A stretch of DNA of 64,000 bases from Hybos culiciformis (taxonomy: Eukaryota; Arthropoda; Insecta; Diptera; Hybotidae): positions 30,925,557 to 30,989,556 of the forward strand of contig OZ023273.1 in assembly GCA_964007475.1 (NCBI GenBank), in the 5' to 3' direction. Numbering within the stretch: the stretch's first letter is position 1; each line of letters opens with the position of its first letter. Made by a program: the position numbers and the translations under genes. Below the pieces are notes generated by a model, which was not told where the DNA came from, searched no databases, and saw only the letters and a program-made list of their open reading frames with translations. Shown here one piece after another: positions 27,367 through 41,600 of the stretch.

Positions 27367-27420
27367 CCTTGTGGTTTTATCTCGTGGAATTTCCAAATTA
27401 TCACAAGGTCCATCACCACA
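27367..27420 (-). CDS. Nrx-1: Neurexin-1 54-nt exon: LNS1 to EGF-A linker
   Basis: Eighteen codons, CGDGPCDNLEIPRDKTTR, with two cysteines. The exon is bounded by a T-rich tract ending in cag (27421-27423) and by a gtaagt donor, a perfect match to the donor consensus. Both flanking introns are phase 0, so it can be included or skipped without changing the frame. It continues the DIK end of the LNS1 exon and leads into GLRGGSG of the EGF exon. In vertebrate neurexins the LNS1-EGF-A linker is alternative splice site 1, so a cassette role is plausible but is inference. The exon sits alone between introns of 20.7 kb and 10.6 kb, and a 181-bp palindrome lies 166 bp upstream of its acceptor. Confidence is a little lower because the exon is short. 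Confidence 0.85.
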
Positions 27421-27586
27421 CTGAAAAAAATAAATTTCAAATCAAATTAATGGATGAATAAATATATACATTGGTGCATTGGTATTAAATATAATAGGTA
27501 TAAAGCTATGTACACTCCTCGAACTTGAGGAGGTCCGTCGTACTTTCAACACACTTTAAACACATTTACAGTTTTCTTAAGCTTTG

Positions 27587-27767
27587 CACATTTTTTAACA
27601 CTTTTTGACTGGAAAAAAATAAAATAATAACACAAAAAAAAATTGGTTAAAGTTGGTTCAAATGTCCTTCTAAATAAGAAATTAGAAGGACATTTTAACA
27701 AACTTTAACCAATTTTTTTTTGTATTATTATTTTATTTTTTCCAGTCAAAAAGTGTTAAAAAATGTG
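27587..27767. repeat. 181-bp near-perfect palindrome (foldback)
   Basis: Left arm 27587-27673 and right arm 27682-27767 are reverse complements with few mismatches, separated by an 8-bp centre. Outer ends read CACATTTTTTAACAC and GTGTTAAAAAATGTG; inner ends read AATGTCCTTCTAA and TTAGAAGGACATT. No clear target-site duplication flanks it. It could be a foldback MITE, or a transcript hairpin in the neurexin pre-mRNA, where it lies 166 bp upstream of the 54-nt exon's start. Confidence 0.9.
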
Positions 27768-29823
27768 AGAAACTAATTCAAGTGGCGTGATCAGTAATGC
27801 CATTTTAAAAGCAACTAAATGTAAATAATTTTAGTACTAATTTTGGAATGAGAGAAGGATTTGAAAATATTCATATTTTATTTTCATAAATCCAGTCAAC
27901 ATTACTTTGTTAAACACTGTAACCGAATTATATAAGATAAAATATAATATAAAAAAAAATAATTCCATCAACCGATTGAAAAATAAATCAAAGTTTTTTA
28001 AAATAAAATATTCCAAAATCTAAAAACCATAGAAGATAAATAATATAGTCTACGTTAGCTTTAACATATTTTGTACAGTTTTATTTTGTGTATATATATT
28101 GTATATATTATATTCATAATAAATATATTATATGGCTAATTTTTTTTTTAACCAAAAGGAATTTCAATACTGAATTTTACTGCTGTTGTGTGTAAATTAA
28201 ATATGATATATAATTTTTCAGCACAAATTTAAATTTATTATTCAAACCTCAAGTGAAAATAAAGTTTTTGAAAAAAAAAAAAAACTTTTTGGGCTATATA
28301 TAGTTAAAATTTTAAGAATAAATGTTTTTTTTTTTCAAGCTTCCTATTTATAGAAAGTTTACTAAAAATATTATTTTAAAAAAAATTAAAAAACAAGGAG
28401 AAAATCTGGATACCCTTTTTTTTGCAGAGAAAAGTTATCTTGAATAAACATACAGCTAAATATAATTAAAATCTCATTTATATGGGTTTTTTAACGTTAA
28501 GTTTTAAATTATTTTTCATATTATCTCAATTTAAAAGCGTAATGAAGTTGGAAATTTTTACTTTTGCTTAAAAATAAATTCATTGTAAGACTTTGAAAAC
28601 ACTTTGATTAGGTACAAATGAAATACAATAAACTTTAACAATAATTTTTTTTAAGTGTCATTGAAGAGACTAAATTAAAGAATGGCTTATTATATGTAGA
28701 GAAATATGACACATCGCATACTTCATTCCACGACATCAATTGATATTCCAATAAATCTTTATACTTATTGTGCCTAACCTTTTAGCAATATATAACATTT
28801 ATAATAAAATAGAGCAAAAAAAAATAGTTTAATTTTGTTTATTATAGTTTATTTACTTTACCAAACAACAAGAAAGAAAAAAACCAATTTTTGGTTTGGT
28901 GACGTTAAACTTTATTAGTCACGCAATATTTAGATTTAGATCTAAGAACCATTAAAAACACATTGAAGCACAGTTATGATCTAATCATCATTTCAACAAT
29001 ACCAAAAATGAGTGATATATTTTTGACAATTATTTTCTGATATCTTGAAAATAATTCTGTTTATATTCTAAAACAGTGTGACATATACATTATTTTATGT
29101 ATATATATATACAATGATAATGTTACATAAAAATTTTACATTTGATTAGAACAATTGTAAAAAATATTTACAACTCAAAATTTTTTAAGGCTTTAAATTC
29201 AGCAGAGTCATATTCCTTAAAAAGTATATTTCCGGTATAACTATTTACTAAATTTTTTATATAATTAGAACTGGTGTCATGAGCTTTTAGTTTTTAATTC
29301 ATTGGCAATAATTAATTTAATTTAATTTAAATTAAAGAATTTGGACATTGATAACTCTATATATATATATTTTATATAATTTTATAAAGTTGTTAAAAAC
29401 GATTTACGATGCGAAGATTTATTTTAATAAATATTTGTTCGAAAGTCTATGAGCAATAATATTAAAAACAAAAAAAAAACCTTTACTAATTTTGTAAAAA
29501 ATTCTTAGCGATTAGGCAAAGAAAAAGTTCTTAAAACGTTATTTTTTCAAATCTTTATTTTTTTTATAGTGATCTTCGTAAAATAAAATAAGTTAAGTTA
29601 TGTGTCCCCAGATATATTTATTAGGTGGTAGAACTACAAAATTTATAGATTTTAATCAGTCTCTGTGTATCAACAAAAAGAAATAATTTAATTGTAAATT
29701 CGTTGACTTTTAACTTAGCTCATAATATCAACTTAAATATGTTACACTTAGTGCAAAATATTTCAATGGAGTAATTAACTTCAAACAAAAAAAAACTTAA
29801 TAAATTTCTAAGAAATATTTTTT

Positions 29824-29824
<1 letters not shown>

Positions 29825-29853
<29 letters not shown>
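29825..29853. repeat. (TAA)n microsatellite
   Basis: About nine to ten uninterrupted TAA/ATA units. Confidence 0.85.
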
Positions 29854-29854
<1 letters not shown>

Positions 29855-32800
29855 TTTTTTCCTAATACTACTATTGTAATCCAAAATTACACGCTAATAA
29901 CAATATTTGAAAGTTTCACGTACCCTTGAATTTTTTTTTTCACCTCAAATTAGCCTCACACTATGACATTATTGTAGGTTATGGTTAAAAGCACCAGTTA
30001 ATCTAATTTCACGTATAAAGTATACATCTAAAACTATCATTTTTTTTTTATATATTCATACTATGAATGTTATGCCGTTTACGTACGTACCATTTATTGC
30101 GCCCCATTATATATTTGATATAATTGTAAATTTAAAATCATAAAATGAACTTTTTAAAAAATTCTTTAAAAACACTTAGTACAACAAGTTGCAACATTAT
30201 GTAAAAATATGTTGAATTTCTCAATATGTTTTGTAATATTCGGTTTCATATAATGTAAAGTTCTGTTAACAACAATATAAGTTGCGAAGTTTTAATTTAA
30301 CTTAAATAAAACATAAGTCTTGCATAGATTAAACAAAATAATAGTGCATAGATGTTGGATAGATGTTGGATTATTTTTTCAGTAAAAAAAAAACAAAAGT
30401 ATAAGTAACTACAATTTTATTTGAAAATTTTGATATTTTTTCTAAACGACATAACAAATAAATATAAAAATTTTTGAATGGCTTTACACCCTTTTTCCAT
30501 TTCATATATATTTTCATTTTCTTTGTAGATATTTTCACAGTGATAACTTTATTTTTTACCTTGAATGAAATATCAAAAAAAAAAAAAAACATAATATCTT
30601 TTATGTTTTATTTTTATGTTTTTTTTTTTGGTATGTAATTTTGTTATTTCACTTCTGTTTGAAAATTCAAAGGAAATTTTAATAAAATAAATTTATGTAA
30701 ATTTAAAGAGGAAAATGAAAAATTGAGGAAGGGCAATAAAAAATTCAAAATTTTTATTTATCAAAAAAATTTGCATTACAATATATTGTTGAAAAAATAA
30801 AATGTTGAAGGACTAATTTCATAATAAAAAAGTATAATTTAAAGAATTTTTTTTTATTATGCAAGGTTCTCTATTTTGTAAGATAAAGTGATAAAAAACT
30901 TTTCCTGTCAAAAAAAAGGATGTTAAAATTAGGTTTTTATCATTTCTAGATTGATATTTATTAAAAAAAAAGTTTCAGGTACATTAGACTGATATATACA
31001 TTTTTTTGTTGGTCTATGTATAAATTCGCTGATATTGATATTTACTCAGAAGTTGACATATTTTGTTTTTTTTTATGCTAATTTTATATTTTGGATAATT
31101 AGAAGTAATAAATTTTAGTTGATTGTTTTTTTTTTGTTTCGTTCATTGATAAACTTAAAAGTAAGTTTTTTAACCCGTTTTCCATGTATTTCATACGCAT
31201 GAGGATTGTTACATTTATAACATATTTTAATTATTTTTTATTTTTAAAAACACTATTTCTTGAGAATTGAAATTGTTAAATGAAGTAAAATTAACATTTA
31301 AAAGATTTAAAATTTTAATTAAATTGTATTCTTAAAATCGGAAATTTGAGAGATTTGATTTTTATGGAATAGATTTTCTAATTTAAAGAGATAATATTTT
31401 ATTATTTCGATATTTTGTTTCACTTTAATATATTTAAAATTAACAAAATTCACTTAATAATTAATGTAAAAAAATAAGTATATATTTTCTTACATGTGAT
31501 GTTGACTCATTTATAATGTAATTAAAAAAAATAATGCTACACATCATTATTAAGACCTAATGAATTTTTTTTATTACTTGATTTGTGTGTAAGTGCTTAA
31601 AATGGAAAATTGCTTCAGACAAATTATATTTTTGTATGTTTGTTTGATAACTTTATTTCTTTTACCTTCAAAATTATGTTTTATTTTCACAAATAATTTA
31701 TATCCACAAAACAATATTTTTATCCTACACGAATTTTTATGCTTTATGTATTGAATTTTTTTTTCTCCCACGCACATAAATCACATTTTTTTTTTGCTTT
31801 GGCAAAAGTTTTTCTCATTAAATTTTGTTTAATCAAAATCAAAAAAATATAATATATTTATTAAAAAAACATATCCATAAATTATGTTTTGAATAAATTA
31901 TGATTTCGAATATTTATAATAAAAACTATATCCGAAATAAACTATAACTTAGGATTGCTTCCATTTTATATATGTACGATGTACCTATATTTTATTAAAA
32001 GACAGAACATGTTATTTAAAAGGAAATTTTCGTTAAATAGTTGAACTCTTAAATATTCCTGAATCTGTTTAACTAGGTAGGTGAATATTCCGTTTTGAAA
32101 CGCATTACTGCCTGAAACTATGCTATTGTAGATAGTATGATATTGAAAGTTAATTCATTTTTTTTTTTGTATTTCATTTAAACATTTTGTTAAAAAGATA
32201 TATTTGAAATATAGTAGGCAGCAAATATTTTCAACATCAACAAAATTCAACCCCGAAGCATAAAATTAGTAATGATCTGAAAAAAAAATTTAATATTTAC
32301 GTATTGAATAAAACGAAAAAACAAACAATTTTGTTATTGTTATTAAATTTAGATTTTCTTTAAAAGACTTTCATGAAAATATTTTTCCTTTAATTTTTTT
32401 ATTTATTTTTTTCACAATATTATAATATAATGTACCTAACCAACAATAAAAAGTACCTATAGATACAAATATGTGATATTAAAATTTCTTCTATATATTA
32501 TCATATATTTATAATCCTTATATTAAATTATGGCTTGCTTAATGGATTTAATTTTTCATTGAATAACCGCATTATATTTATTTTTAATGGTTTCATACAT
32601 ATACATATATTTCAATTTAATACCATTAACATTTATAGGGTACCTCCTGAACTAATTGTCACAAAGTGTTTATAGAGAAAGTACTTTGTTATTATTAAAA
32701 AACTGAACGTAATATTTATATCATATTGCACATATACCAGCATTATAATGATATGTGTTGTTCGGTCGGTATTTTGATTGGTATAAATATGAAAAATTTT

Positions 32801-35800
32801 TGTTTCATTTAAATTACTTTACCTCCCGTGACCCGTTTTTAATATTCTATATAACCCAGCATTCTGAATTTTCTTCAATTTAAACATGAATTCCTGTGGA
32901 GGTTTATAATAATATTTTTTAATTTATTAAATTAATATTGCTTTACAATTATTTTTAATAGTCAGTCTACAATAATTACAATAAATAATATAATTGGAAT
33001 TATATATAATCGAAGCGAAAATAATCTTGAAATTAACAAGTATATTAAGTAGACTGATAAAAAAACCTTTTTAGACATGAAAAGCTTAAGAAAATTATGA
33101 AATTATGTAGGCAATTTAACGATAATAATTTTTGTTTATTAGAGAAAAAAAAATTAGCCGCTCACAAAATATTGGTTAAGTGCATAAGAACTTAAGAACG
33201 GAATTATAAAATGAAACATTCTATAATTTACTAGATATAATAAATTTTTTAATTTTATTTGTAGACTAGCAAGTAAATTTTATCAATTTAATGCGAAAAG
33301 AATGAATTTATTTTCATTATTATATCTAAAGAAGAAAATCAAAGAATCCTTTCAATTCTTTTAAATACAAAAATGTAATTTTGTTCTTGACATGAATATT
33401 TTTAAAGTACTTAAAAGTTTTACAGTAAAATTGGAAAATTTTCTTGGTTATAGAACGCAGAAGACGACTTTTTGGATTTTTATTCAAGAAAACCTATAAT
33501 CTCTTTTTATGATTAAGATTAAGTTAATGAGTATCATTATTGTATGCTTAAAAAGAAGGTAAAAGTAGAAAAATAATTAAATATTCAAATTTTAAGTGAA
33601 ACTTAATTTTATAAATTTAAAATAATAGGTTATTGTAATAGTATAATACATAGTTAATGTTATATAGTATAGTACATATAGTTATTTTATATAATCAATG
33701 TATGCTGTTTTTTATTTTATTTTTCAGTGTATCTTTTAAATATTACAGTAATTGACCAGAAAATTATACACTTAAAATATTTAAATAAAAATCGTTTTAA
33801 TGTGTGACTATATTATAAATTATTATCTTGTTTCATTTGTGAAATTGGAATGTGTATTATGGAAATTAAAAATTAATTTTTTTCGTTTTATGAAACTTTC
33901 TTTAATTTTTATTTACATTTTAAATATAAAAATAAAACACCAAAAATGGGATAGAAATTAACCAACTTTTGTATTCTTCAAGTTGGATTTGTGAACTGGG
34001 AATTTTATAAATGAAATTATTTGATTTTTAAAAGTAAATTTTAGACACCAGATTCTCACAATATTTTCATTCATTGCAAAAATTTATAATTCCAAACGTC
34101 CTGAAGGAAAAATGATTTTAATTTATAATAATTTATAATAATTACATGGAAAAAATATTTTTTTTGAATTATTTTTTAAATTAAAAAATGTTTTGAATAT
34201 ATGTATGTATATGTAAGAAACTATTGTTATTAAATAGTTTTATATATATTTAATATTTAATAAAATGAATGAGTGTTGACAATTTAAGTAGATAGCTTAA
34301 AATATACAATAAATAAATAAATAAAAATAAATAAAGTTGAAACTTTTTTTTTTAATACATATATTAATTATTTTATTTTTCATGTTTTCTATTTCTATAC
34401 TATAAAATACAATAAAATCCAATTTTTCATTCTTACAAAAAAAGAAAAAAAATTTTTAATGGATTTTTGTACACTTTTCTATTAAAAGGAAATTTCACGT
34501 GTAATTTTATTTTATTTTATTTTTTATTTTTTTTTTTCAAGAAAGGAAGAAAAAGTTTAAAAATAAATTGTTATTACAGTATTATGTTTATTCTTTTTAA
34601 AATTCTCATGTCGTCAGATGTAAATATTTACGATTACATCTTTTGCCATTTATTTTCATAAAATATTCTATGTAAAGAAACATTAAATAAATTATTTAGG
34701 TAAATAACCGCATTGAATTTTTCATTTTCTTTTTTTTTAATCTTGTCAATATTTGAAGAGTAAATATTATAAAATAAAAATATGAAGTCCTTTATTTTGG
34801 AACCTAAAAATTTTTAACTTAAATTTTAAATTTTAACTTAAGGCAAAATTTACTAAATTTCATTATAAAGAGAAAATACTCATTTACTATATATTTCACT
34901 TATGTAAAAATTATTTAATTGATATAAATAAGTGTACACCAACAGTACATAATGTTATTTTTTTTCTAGTGGAAATTATCTAAATATGTAAATTGGAAAT
35001 TGCGGGAAAAAAAAAGAATTAATAGTCCAAAATATTTCCAACTAGTTTTTTGAAGCACTTTTAAAATTCATTGATTTTATTATCAATTTGAATTAAAAAT
35101 AGTTTCAATGTACATAATATAATGATAAATATATTATATAATAAATTAAAATATATGTTGTTACTTCTCGTACTACTGAGAAAAGTTATCAACGAAACGA
35201 AACTTTTGATATTTAAAAAAAAAAAAATTAACAAATATTTTAATATACATAATATGTGTAAGTATATATCTGGTATATAACATACAACAATACACAAATA
35301 GTATTCATAAATTTTTTAACGTTTCTGCACGTGCAAATGATAAAGTTAAAGCTACTTTATTTGATATTTTTATTACTGTTTTTCTTATTCTGTTTTTTTT
35401 TTTTTTTACTTTTTATTCTTTTTCTTGGCATGAAAATAGGAGAAAATGAAAAGCTTTTCAATAAATTTTATTTTTAGGTTCTTCTTAAATTTTTCTGTTT
35501 AAATAGAAAGTAAATGATTCCTGGGAAAGAATAACAAAAAATTTTAATATTTTCATATCAAAATACCATGATTATGATGTTTTACTTAAATATTTTGGAA
35601 AATCTAGTACGTAGTTAACTGTTTCTCTTTGAAGTCTCTTTAATATTTGATATTAGAGTCCACAAAGTAATCATGGTCATGTTTTTTTTTTTTACTTCAA
35701 ATCCCTTTTGTCTGAAATCTATAATGTGTTTAGAGGAGTTCGTATCTGATTTAGTAAGCAGAATGGTATAGATTTTACAAAAATTACAAATTTTATTATT

Positions 35801-38611
35801 ATACTTTTTATGTGAACTAGTATGCAAATGAGTTTTGGGTGATAATGATGAGCGAATTTAAGTTTTATTAAAAATAAGTTTTTGAAATTTTTTCAAAAAA
35901 CTTTTTTGACATATTTTTAAAAGTTTATAAGAAAATTGTTAAAATCAAAACAACATAAAAAATAAATTTTATTCACAAGATTAAAAAAAGCAAAAGAAAA
36001 GTTTTTCTTTTTGTTATCTACGGGATTGTTTGCAATTTTTTTTTATTTTTTTTTTTACTAGAAAAATAAATGTATATAAAATAGATTATAATAACAAAAT
36101 AAAATAACAAAAAAGGTGACTGTAATAACGAAAAACCTTCACATATAAAATTTTTCCAAATCATTGAAGCTGAAATTATTTATATTTAAGATAATTTCTT
36201 TCGCGTAATATTATTATTTAAAATATATGTACACAAAAATATTATACATAAATGTACATGTATGTTTAATCTTTATCTTCATAAAGGCCAGTAAAAGTTT
36301 AAACATACCTATAGAAACTTTGATATTATCGAAAATAATATTAATTAACCTTCTTAGGTCTTGATTTGAACAAATCTAGACACAAATCGAGGCCCAAGGT
36401 ATATATAATAAGAAATTAAAAAAATTGTAAAAACTATATATTTATTTTTATAATTTCACTCAGAATTATTGATAAATTTATATTTTGATCTTTTTTATTA
36501 ATTATTATTTATTCTTAATTTAAACAAATAATTAATTCTAAATTAATAACTAAATTTTTGAAAGTTTTTTTATTTAACTTTTGCTAATTTTAATTAGTGG
36601 TTTATTATTTTTATATTTTTGAGAGTTTTACTACGAAAAAATTCATAAAAAGAATCATAAAAAAAAAAAAACAAACAAAAAGACAACACTTATAGAGCAT
36701 AAGTATGGACGTTTAGAGTCTTTCTTTGGGACGATATTGAGATACTTCATAAGACTCAATTAAGTATAAAAGTCAAACCACAAAAGATTAAAAAAAAAAT
36801 ATTAATGCGAACATAGTGTAGAATATACTTCATAATCGAATCTTAAAAATAAAATTGCTATCCCGAAATTTTTTTTTTGCATAAAAACGTTTTATATTTC
36901 GAGGTTTTTTATTTTTGTAATCGCAATTTATGGTGTTAGCAAAAAAAAAATTATATTTAATGGTTTTTTATGCCTACATATATATATTATAAATATTATA
37001 TATACACTTTTTTTTTGTATTTTTGGTATACAACATATACTTGTTAAATATATATATTTCTTTCCATTAGTTAATATATTTATATATATTAACTATAACA
37101 CTATATTTTTATTTGTTAGATGGGCTTTTATAATGTAGTATAAGTAATAGGTACATTATATTTATATATATATATGTATGTTTTCTAAGTGGATTGGGGA
37201 TAGAAAAAATAAAAAGAGATTTTAAGACAATGATTTATGTTAACTTTATTTAAAATTTATGACTTTTTTATTTAAAAAACAACAAAAAAAAAAAACGAAA
37301 AGGAAAATGGAATTGGTGTAAAAGAAAATATTTATTATTATTATTCAAATTTGTGACAAAAAAAATTAATAAAATATATATATATGCCCATGTACTTTTA
37401 GATACATTTTCTTATATATATATATATATATATAAATTTTTTTTTGTAGTATTTATTGGTTATAAAATATTTTTTGATTTTCAAGGAGATAAGAGTACAA
37501 AATAATAAATAAATCTTTTAGTTGAGTAAATACAAAATTTGTTGTTTTTTTGTTCTGTTTTTTTATTCCAGTCAAAGAGAAAATACATTAAACTTAAACT
37601 TCTTGAAAACAAGATGGTCCATTTCCTGTTTTCCAACTTAATCCTCTCAATCTTTTACAATCTTATCGAGCTGTTTATTTTTTTTTTTTTTTACGGCTTA
37701 TTAAGTATACGAATATTCAAAGAAAGAAAAAAAAATCCTAGATTGGGATTATGTTATCAAACAAATTAATTTTGTCAGATTTTTTTTATTTTTTTGGAAA
37801 ATTTATTGATATTATTTAAGTAAGTTGTTAAAAATTATTGGTGAATAAAATTAGGTTTTTCCTGTTAATAAATGAGAACGATTTATTTGGTAAAAGTTTA
37901 ATAATGAATTATTTTTGTCAACATTTTAGGCAGGTTTTCTGTTGAAATAAGCGAATTAAGTTAATATATAAATTAATATTAATGGAGAATAAATTACTTG
38001 AAAAATATATATTTTAAATGCTATATCTATACTCCTTCTCATTCTCAAAGATTTGTTATTGATATAAAAAAGGAATTATACAATAATTTCATAGGCGTAC
38101 GAATAAAACACTATAATTATTCGTCCTTCAAATGACAAAATCTTGTTTTAATTATATAATAAAGTTGATTTGTAGTTTGGTACGCAATTTATTCGTTAAA
38201 TTTTTTTCTCGATTTAGTTTGAAAACAAAAAATTTTGAAAGTAACGAGTTTATTGGTGTTTAATATAATTCAAATTCTTTATTTATCTCTTTCAACAATA
38301 TCAAGTAAAATTTTACATCCATTTGATATTTGAGTTTAATTTTGTACTCAGATATTAAATTCACAATATTTATTATCAAGTAAACTGAGAGGAATAATTT
38401 TCAAGTGAATTTGTCTGGCTAGTTCGTCCATTCCTTCGAAGTGATCGAAACAATCATTCGCAAACCCAAATATTTTTGAAGTATTAAAAAACACATTAAA
38501 CACAAACACATTAAAAGTAACTATAGATTTTATCAAGGTAGTAGGTATTATACAGTAATTTAAAATTTTTTCCATAAACCTGTCGCTGATGATGATGTGT
38601 TTAATTTTCTT

Positions 38612-38613
<2 letters not shown>

Positions 38614-38642
<29 letters not shown>
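38614..38642. repeat. (AT)n microsatellite
   Basis: About 14 uninterrupted AT units followed by poly-T. Confidence 0.9.
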
Positions 38643-38651
<9 letters not shown>

Positions 38652-41600
38652 TTATTCTTCCTTGAAAATTTTCTTCATTTATATTTCGGGTAACATCTGA
38701 TAATTTAGAAAATTATGAAAGTTTATGACACATCCTTAGTAATCTTTTAATGTGTTTTTATGGTAAAACACAAAGCATAAAACTTTTTTTTTTAATATTT
38801 ATTACTCTTTCTTTCTTTGTTGAATTATCACTTCTTTTTTTTTATATAAACACTGAAAGCAGAAGACATTCTTTATTTCCCTCCAAAAAAAAGTTTTTTG
38901 TATCTATAATATAATACTTTATATTTTTCTCCGGACATTTCTAGCAGCAAATTTTTTCTAATTTTATCATCGAATTTAATTTCATTTATTACGTTTAAAA
39001 AAAAAAAAAAAAAAATTTTTAAATAATATTGCCGTTTAAAGAGTTAAATTCTAAACAACAGTGTCATATAACATTAAGATTATCATCAAACACCTGCCAT
39101 CAGATATGGTCAAATTCAAATAGCAAGTTGATTGATTGGTGTTAAAAAAAAGTTTTGGAAAAAAAAAAGTTTGTTCATTAAACAGAATTTATTCCTAGTA
39201 GTACTAAGTATAATAGTAGGTATGTTGGATTTTATACAGATTTGATTTTAAATAACGTTTAAATTTATATAAAATAATTACTTAGTAATTATTTTTTTCT
39301 TAGCCTTGGAATCTTACAGCCTGAATAAGGGATAGACACCTTGTTTTTTTTTCTAAATATCTAAACTAATCAATAATGTTAGTAAAAAATCGTGTTACTT
39401 CTTCTTTTTATTTTATTTTTAATTCTCATACAAGTATAGAATTACGTACACATATAGTTTATATTTCAAGAAATGTACTATTTTTGCAAAAGATATGAAA
39501 TATTTTGCTAATCTGCACTAAAAAGGTTGAATATACTTATGTTAGACGTAAAAGATTAATATGCTATTTTTAACCGCAACGTTATCTTCATTATCTCTGA
39601 GGCCAGAAGCTATTATCCTTTTTTATTTTTATTTTTATTTTTTTTTCTCATTTTAAATTGAATAAAAGTTTGAAACTTTTCCTTTTTTGGTACATTTTAT
39701 GAACTTATTTTAAATCTAAAAGTTTTGAAATTCTTATAAAAATCTTTTTAACCACAAATTCAACATTTGGGTTCATTCTCATTTAAAGAAAAATAATATT
39801 ATTTATTCGTTTCACTCATTATTAGCTGAATTACAAGTTTGAAAGTTTTGAATCTATAAAGAAAATGTACGATTAATCAATCACTCACAGTAAAATAAAT
39901 TGAAAAAAATTTGTAAAGAATTTCTGAAATTATATAATATTTACTTAAAATCTTTTAAATTATTAGCCAGTTTAGATGAATACTAGAGACAATATGAAAA
40001 AAAAAAGTAACACAGCTGAATTATCAAGGTGCGATATATGTCTTTAATATCTAATAAACAAATATTTTCGGATTTTATTTAAATATGACATGAAAATCAG
40101 ATATTTTTTTTTATCAATGTTGAGCGGAAAAACTTTATTTTCCTGTCTCTTCCTTCCATTAAAGTAATTTACAGTTAATTAATCATAATATTTTACACAT
40201 TGATATATATCTTATGTGATAAAATAACACATCGTCACTTTATTCACAAAAATTCACATTATGTGAACAGTAAAAAGCAGTGAAATAAAAATTATATAAT
40301 AATCTCATCTTTTACAAAGCTAATATTCCTTAACTTTTTCATTCAGTATTACAGGAAAAGAATTTTTCTTAAGATTTAAAATACTAAAATAAGCTTAAAA
40401 GCTTAATGAAAATTTTCTTTTTTTTTTCTTTTTTTAACTTTAACACATTTTGCATGTCACCACAATATTCGAATAAAACGAAAATAAATTGGGAGTGTAC
40501 ATTGAACAGAGAAATATAATGAATACAAACAAATATATTCATATATAGTTTTTGGTATGTAAAATATAATTAGCTCCGTTTAATTAAATAGTATTTTTGA
40601 AAATATTCATAAATTTAAATTAAAAAAAAAATAGGGAATAGGTAAATAAAGTATAGGGCACGTTTTTAATATCTCACAATTCGTATCGTACCAATATCAT
40701 CTAGTCGAATATACCATTGTACAAATAGAACAGTTTTCATCAAAATCCAAACTCCAGTTCTTATCCTCGTATTAAAGTTTCTCTAATCTATTTACCTGGA
40801 ATCTATTAAGAAAACTAAAAAAATTTAAAATATAGTTGAGAGTCTCCCAAACCTAAAATTGTGGAATCTCATCTTTAAGTCGAGATGAAAGTAAACAATA
40901 TTACGCATATCTTGGAATTGAAAAAATTGTAATCGATTAGGCAGTTTATTAGTTATAGTATTTTACTTTAGGACGGACGTTGACTTATTGAAAACACGTA
41001 CGTACTTCGTTTTTTAATATTTTTTTAATACTATGAAATGGAGCTAATTGGAAGCATCTGTTATTTTTCGTAGTAAAAAAGTAAAAAAGGATTTATTCGT
41101 CTTTATATATTATATTTGTCTGTGATATTTTAATTAAAAAATATTTTTTAAAGAATGATAAACTGGTATCACCCCTTAATTTCATCCCAATTTTTTCATT
41201 ACTAAACTAAAGAATAAAGATACGAAAATCAAAAGACTTGTCGATCAAATGGCGTGACGAAATAACTGTTTAACAATTTTATTCCGTACTTCGAAAACTG
41301 TTTGTTGTACTTTCAAATTGTGTACGTCCAAAATGCACTCGATTAAATTTTGATCAAATTGCAACAAAAGGATTAGGTGTAAGAAATTGATCATTATAAC
41401 TCTGAAAAAAATTTATTATATTTAAAGCGAAAAAAAAAGAGTTTTATTTTATTTTATTACTTAGTATTAAGTGCATAATATAGAATAGCACACACTACTG
41501 TTAGATATTTCTATAAAGATTTGCCTTTGTAGGAGTGAAAGAATATTTTTAAAATGTATGATATTATATTTATTTAAGATTTGAAAAACTTAAGAATTAT

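Noticed and set aside
29825..29853. CRISPR or other spaced-repeat array
   Set aside because: It is a plain trinucleotide microsatellite; no spaced direct-repeat array exists in the window.
38348..38614. 88-codon minus-strand open frame with a fairly normal-looking C-terminal part (FANDCFDHFEGMDELARQIH)
   Set aside because: No family recognised, N-terminal half is AT-repeat driven, no usable splice acceptor in front; kept only as a weak relic candidate.
40670..40790. Minus-strand stretch reading FDENCSICTMVYSTR, faintly zinc-finger-like
   Set aside because: Stops on both sides within about 20 codons and no second half of a finger; chance.
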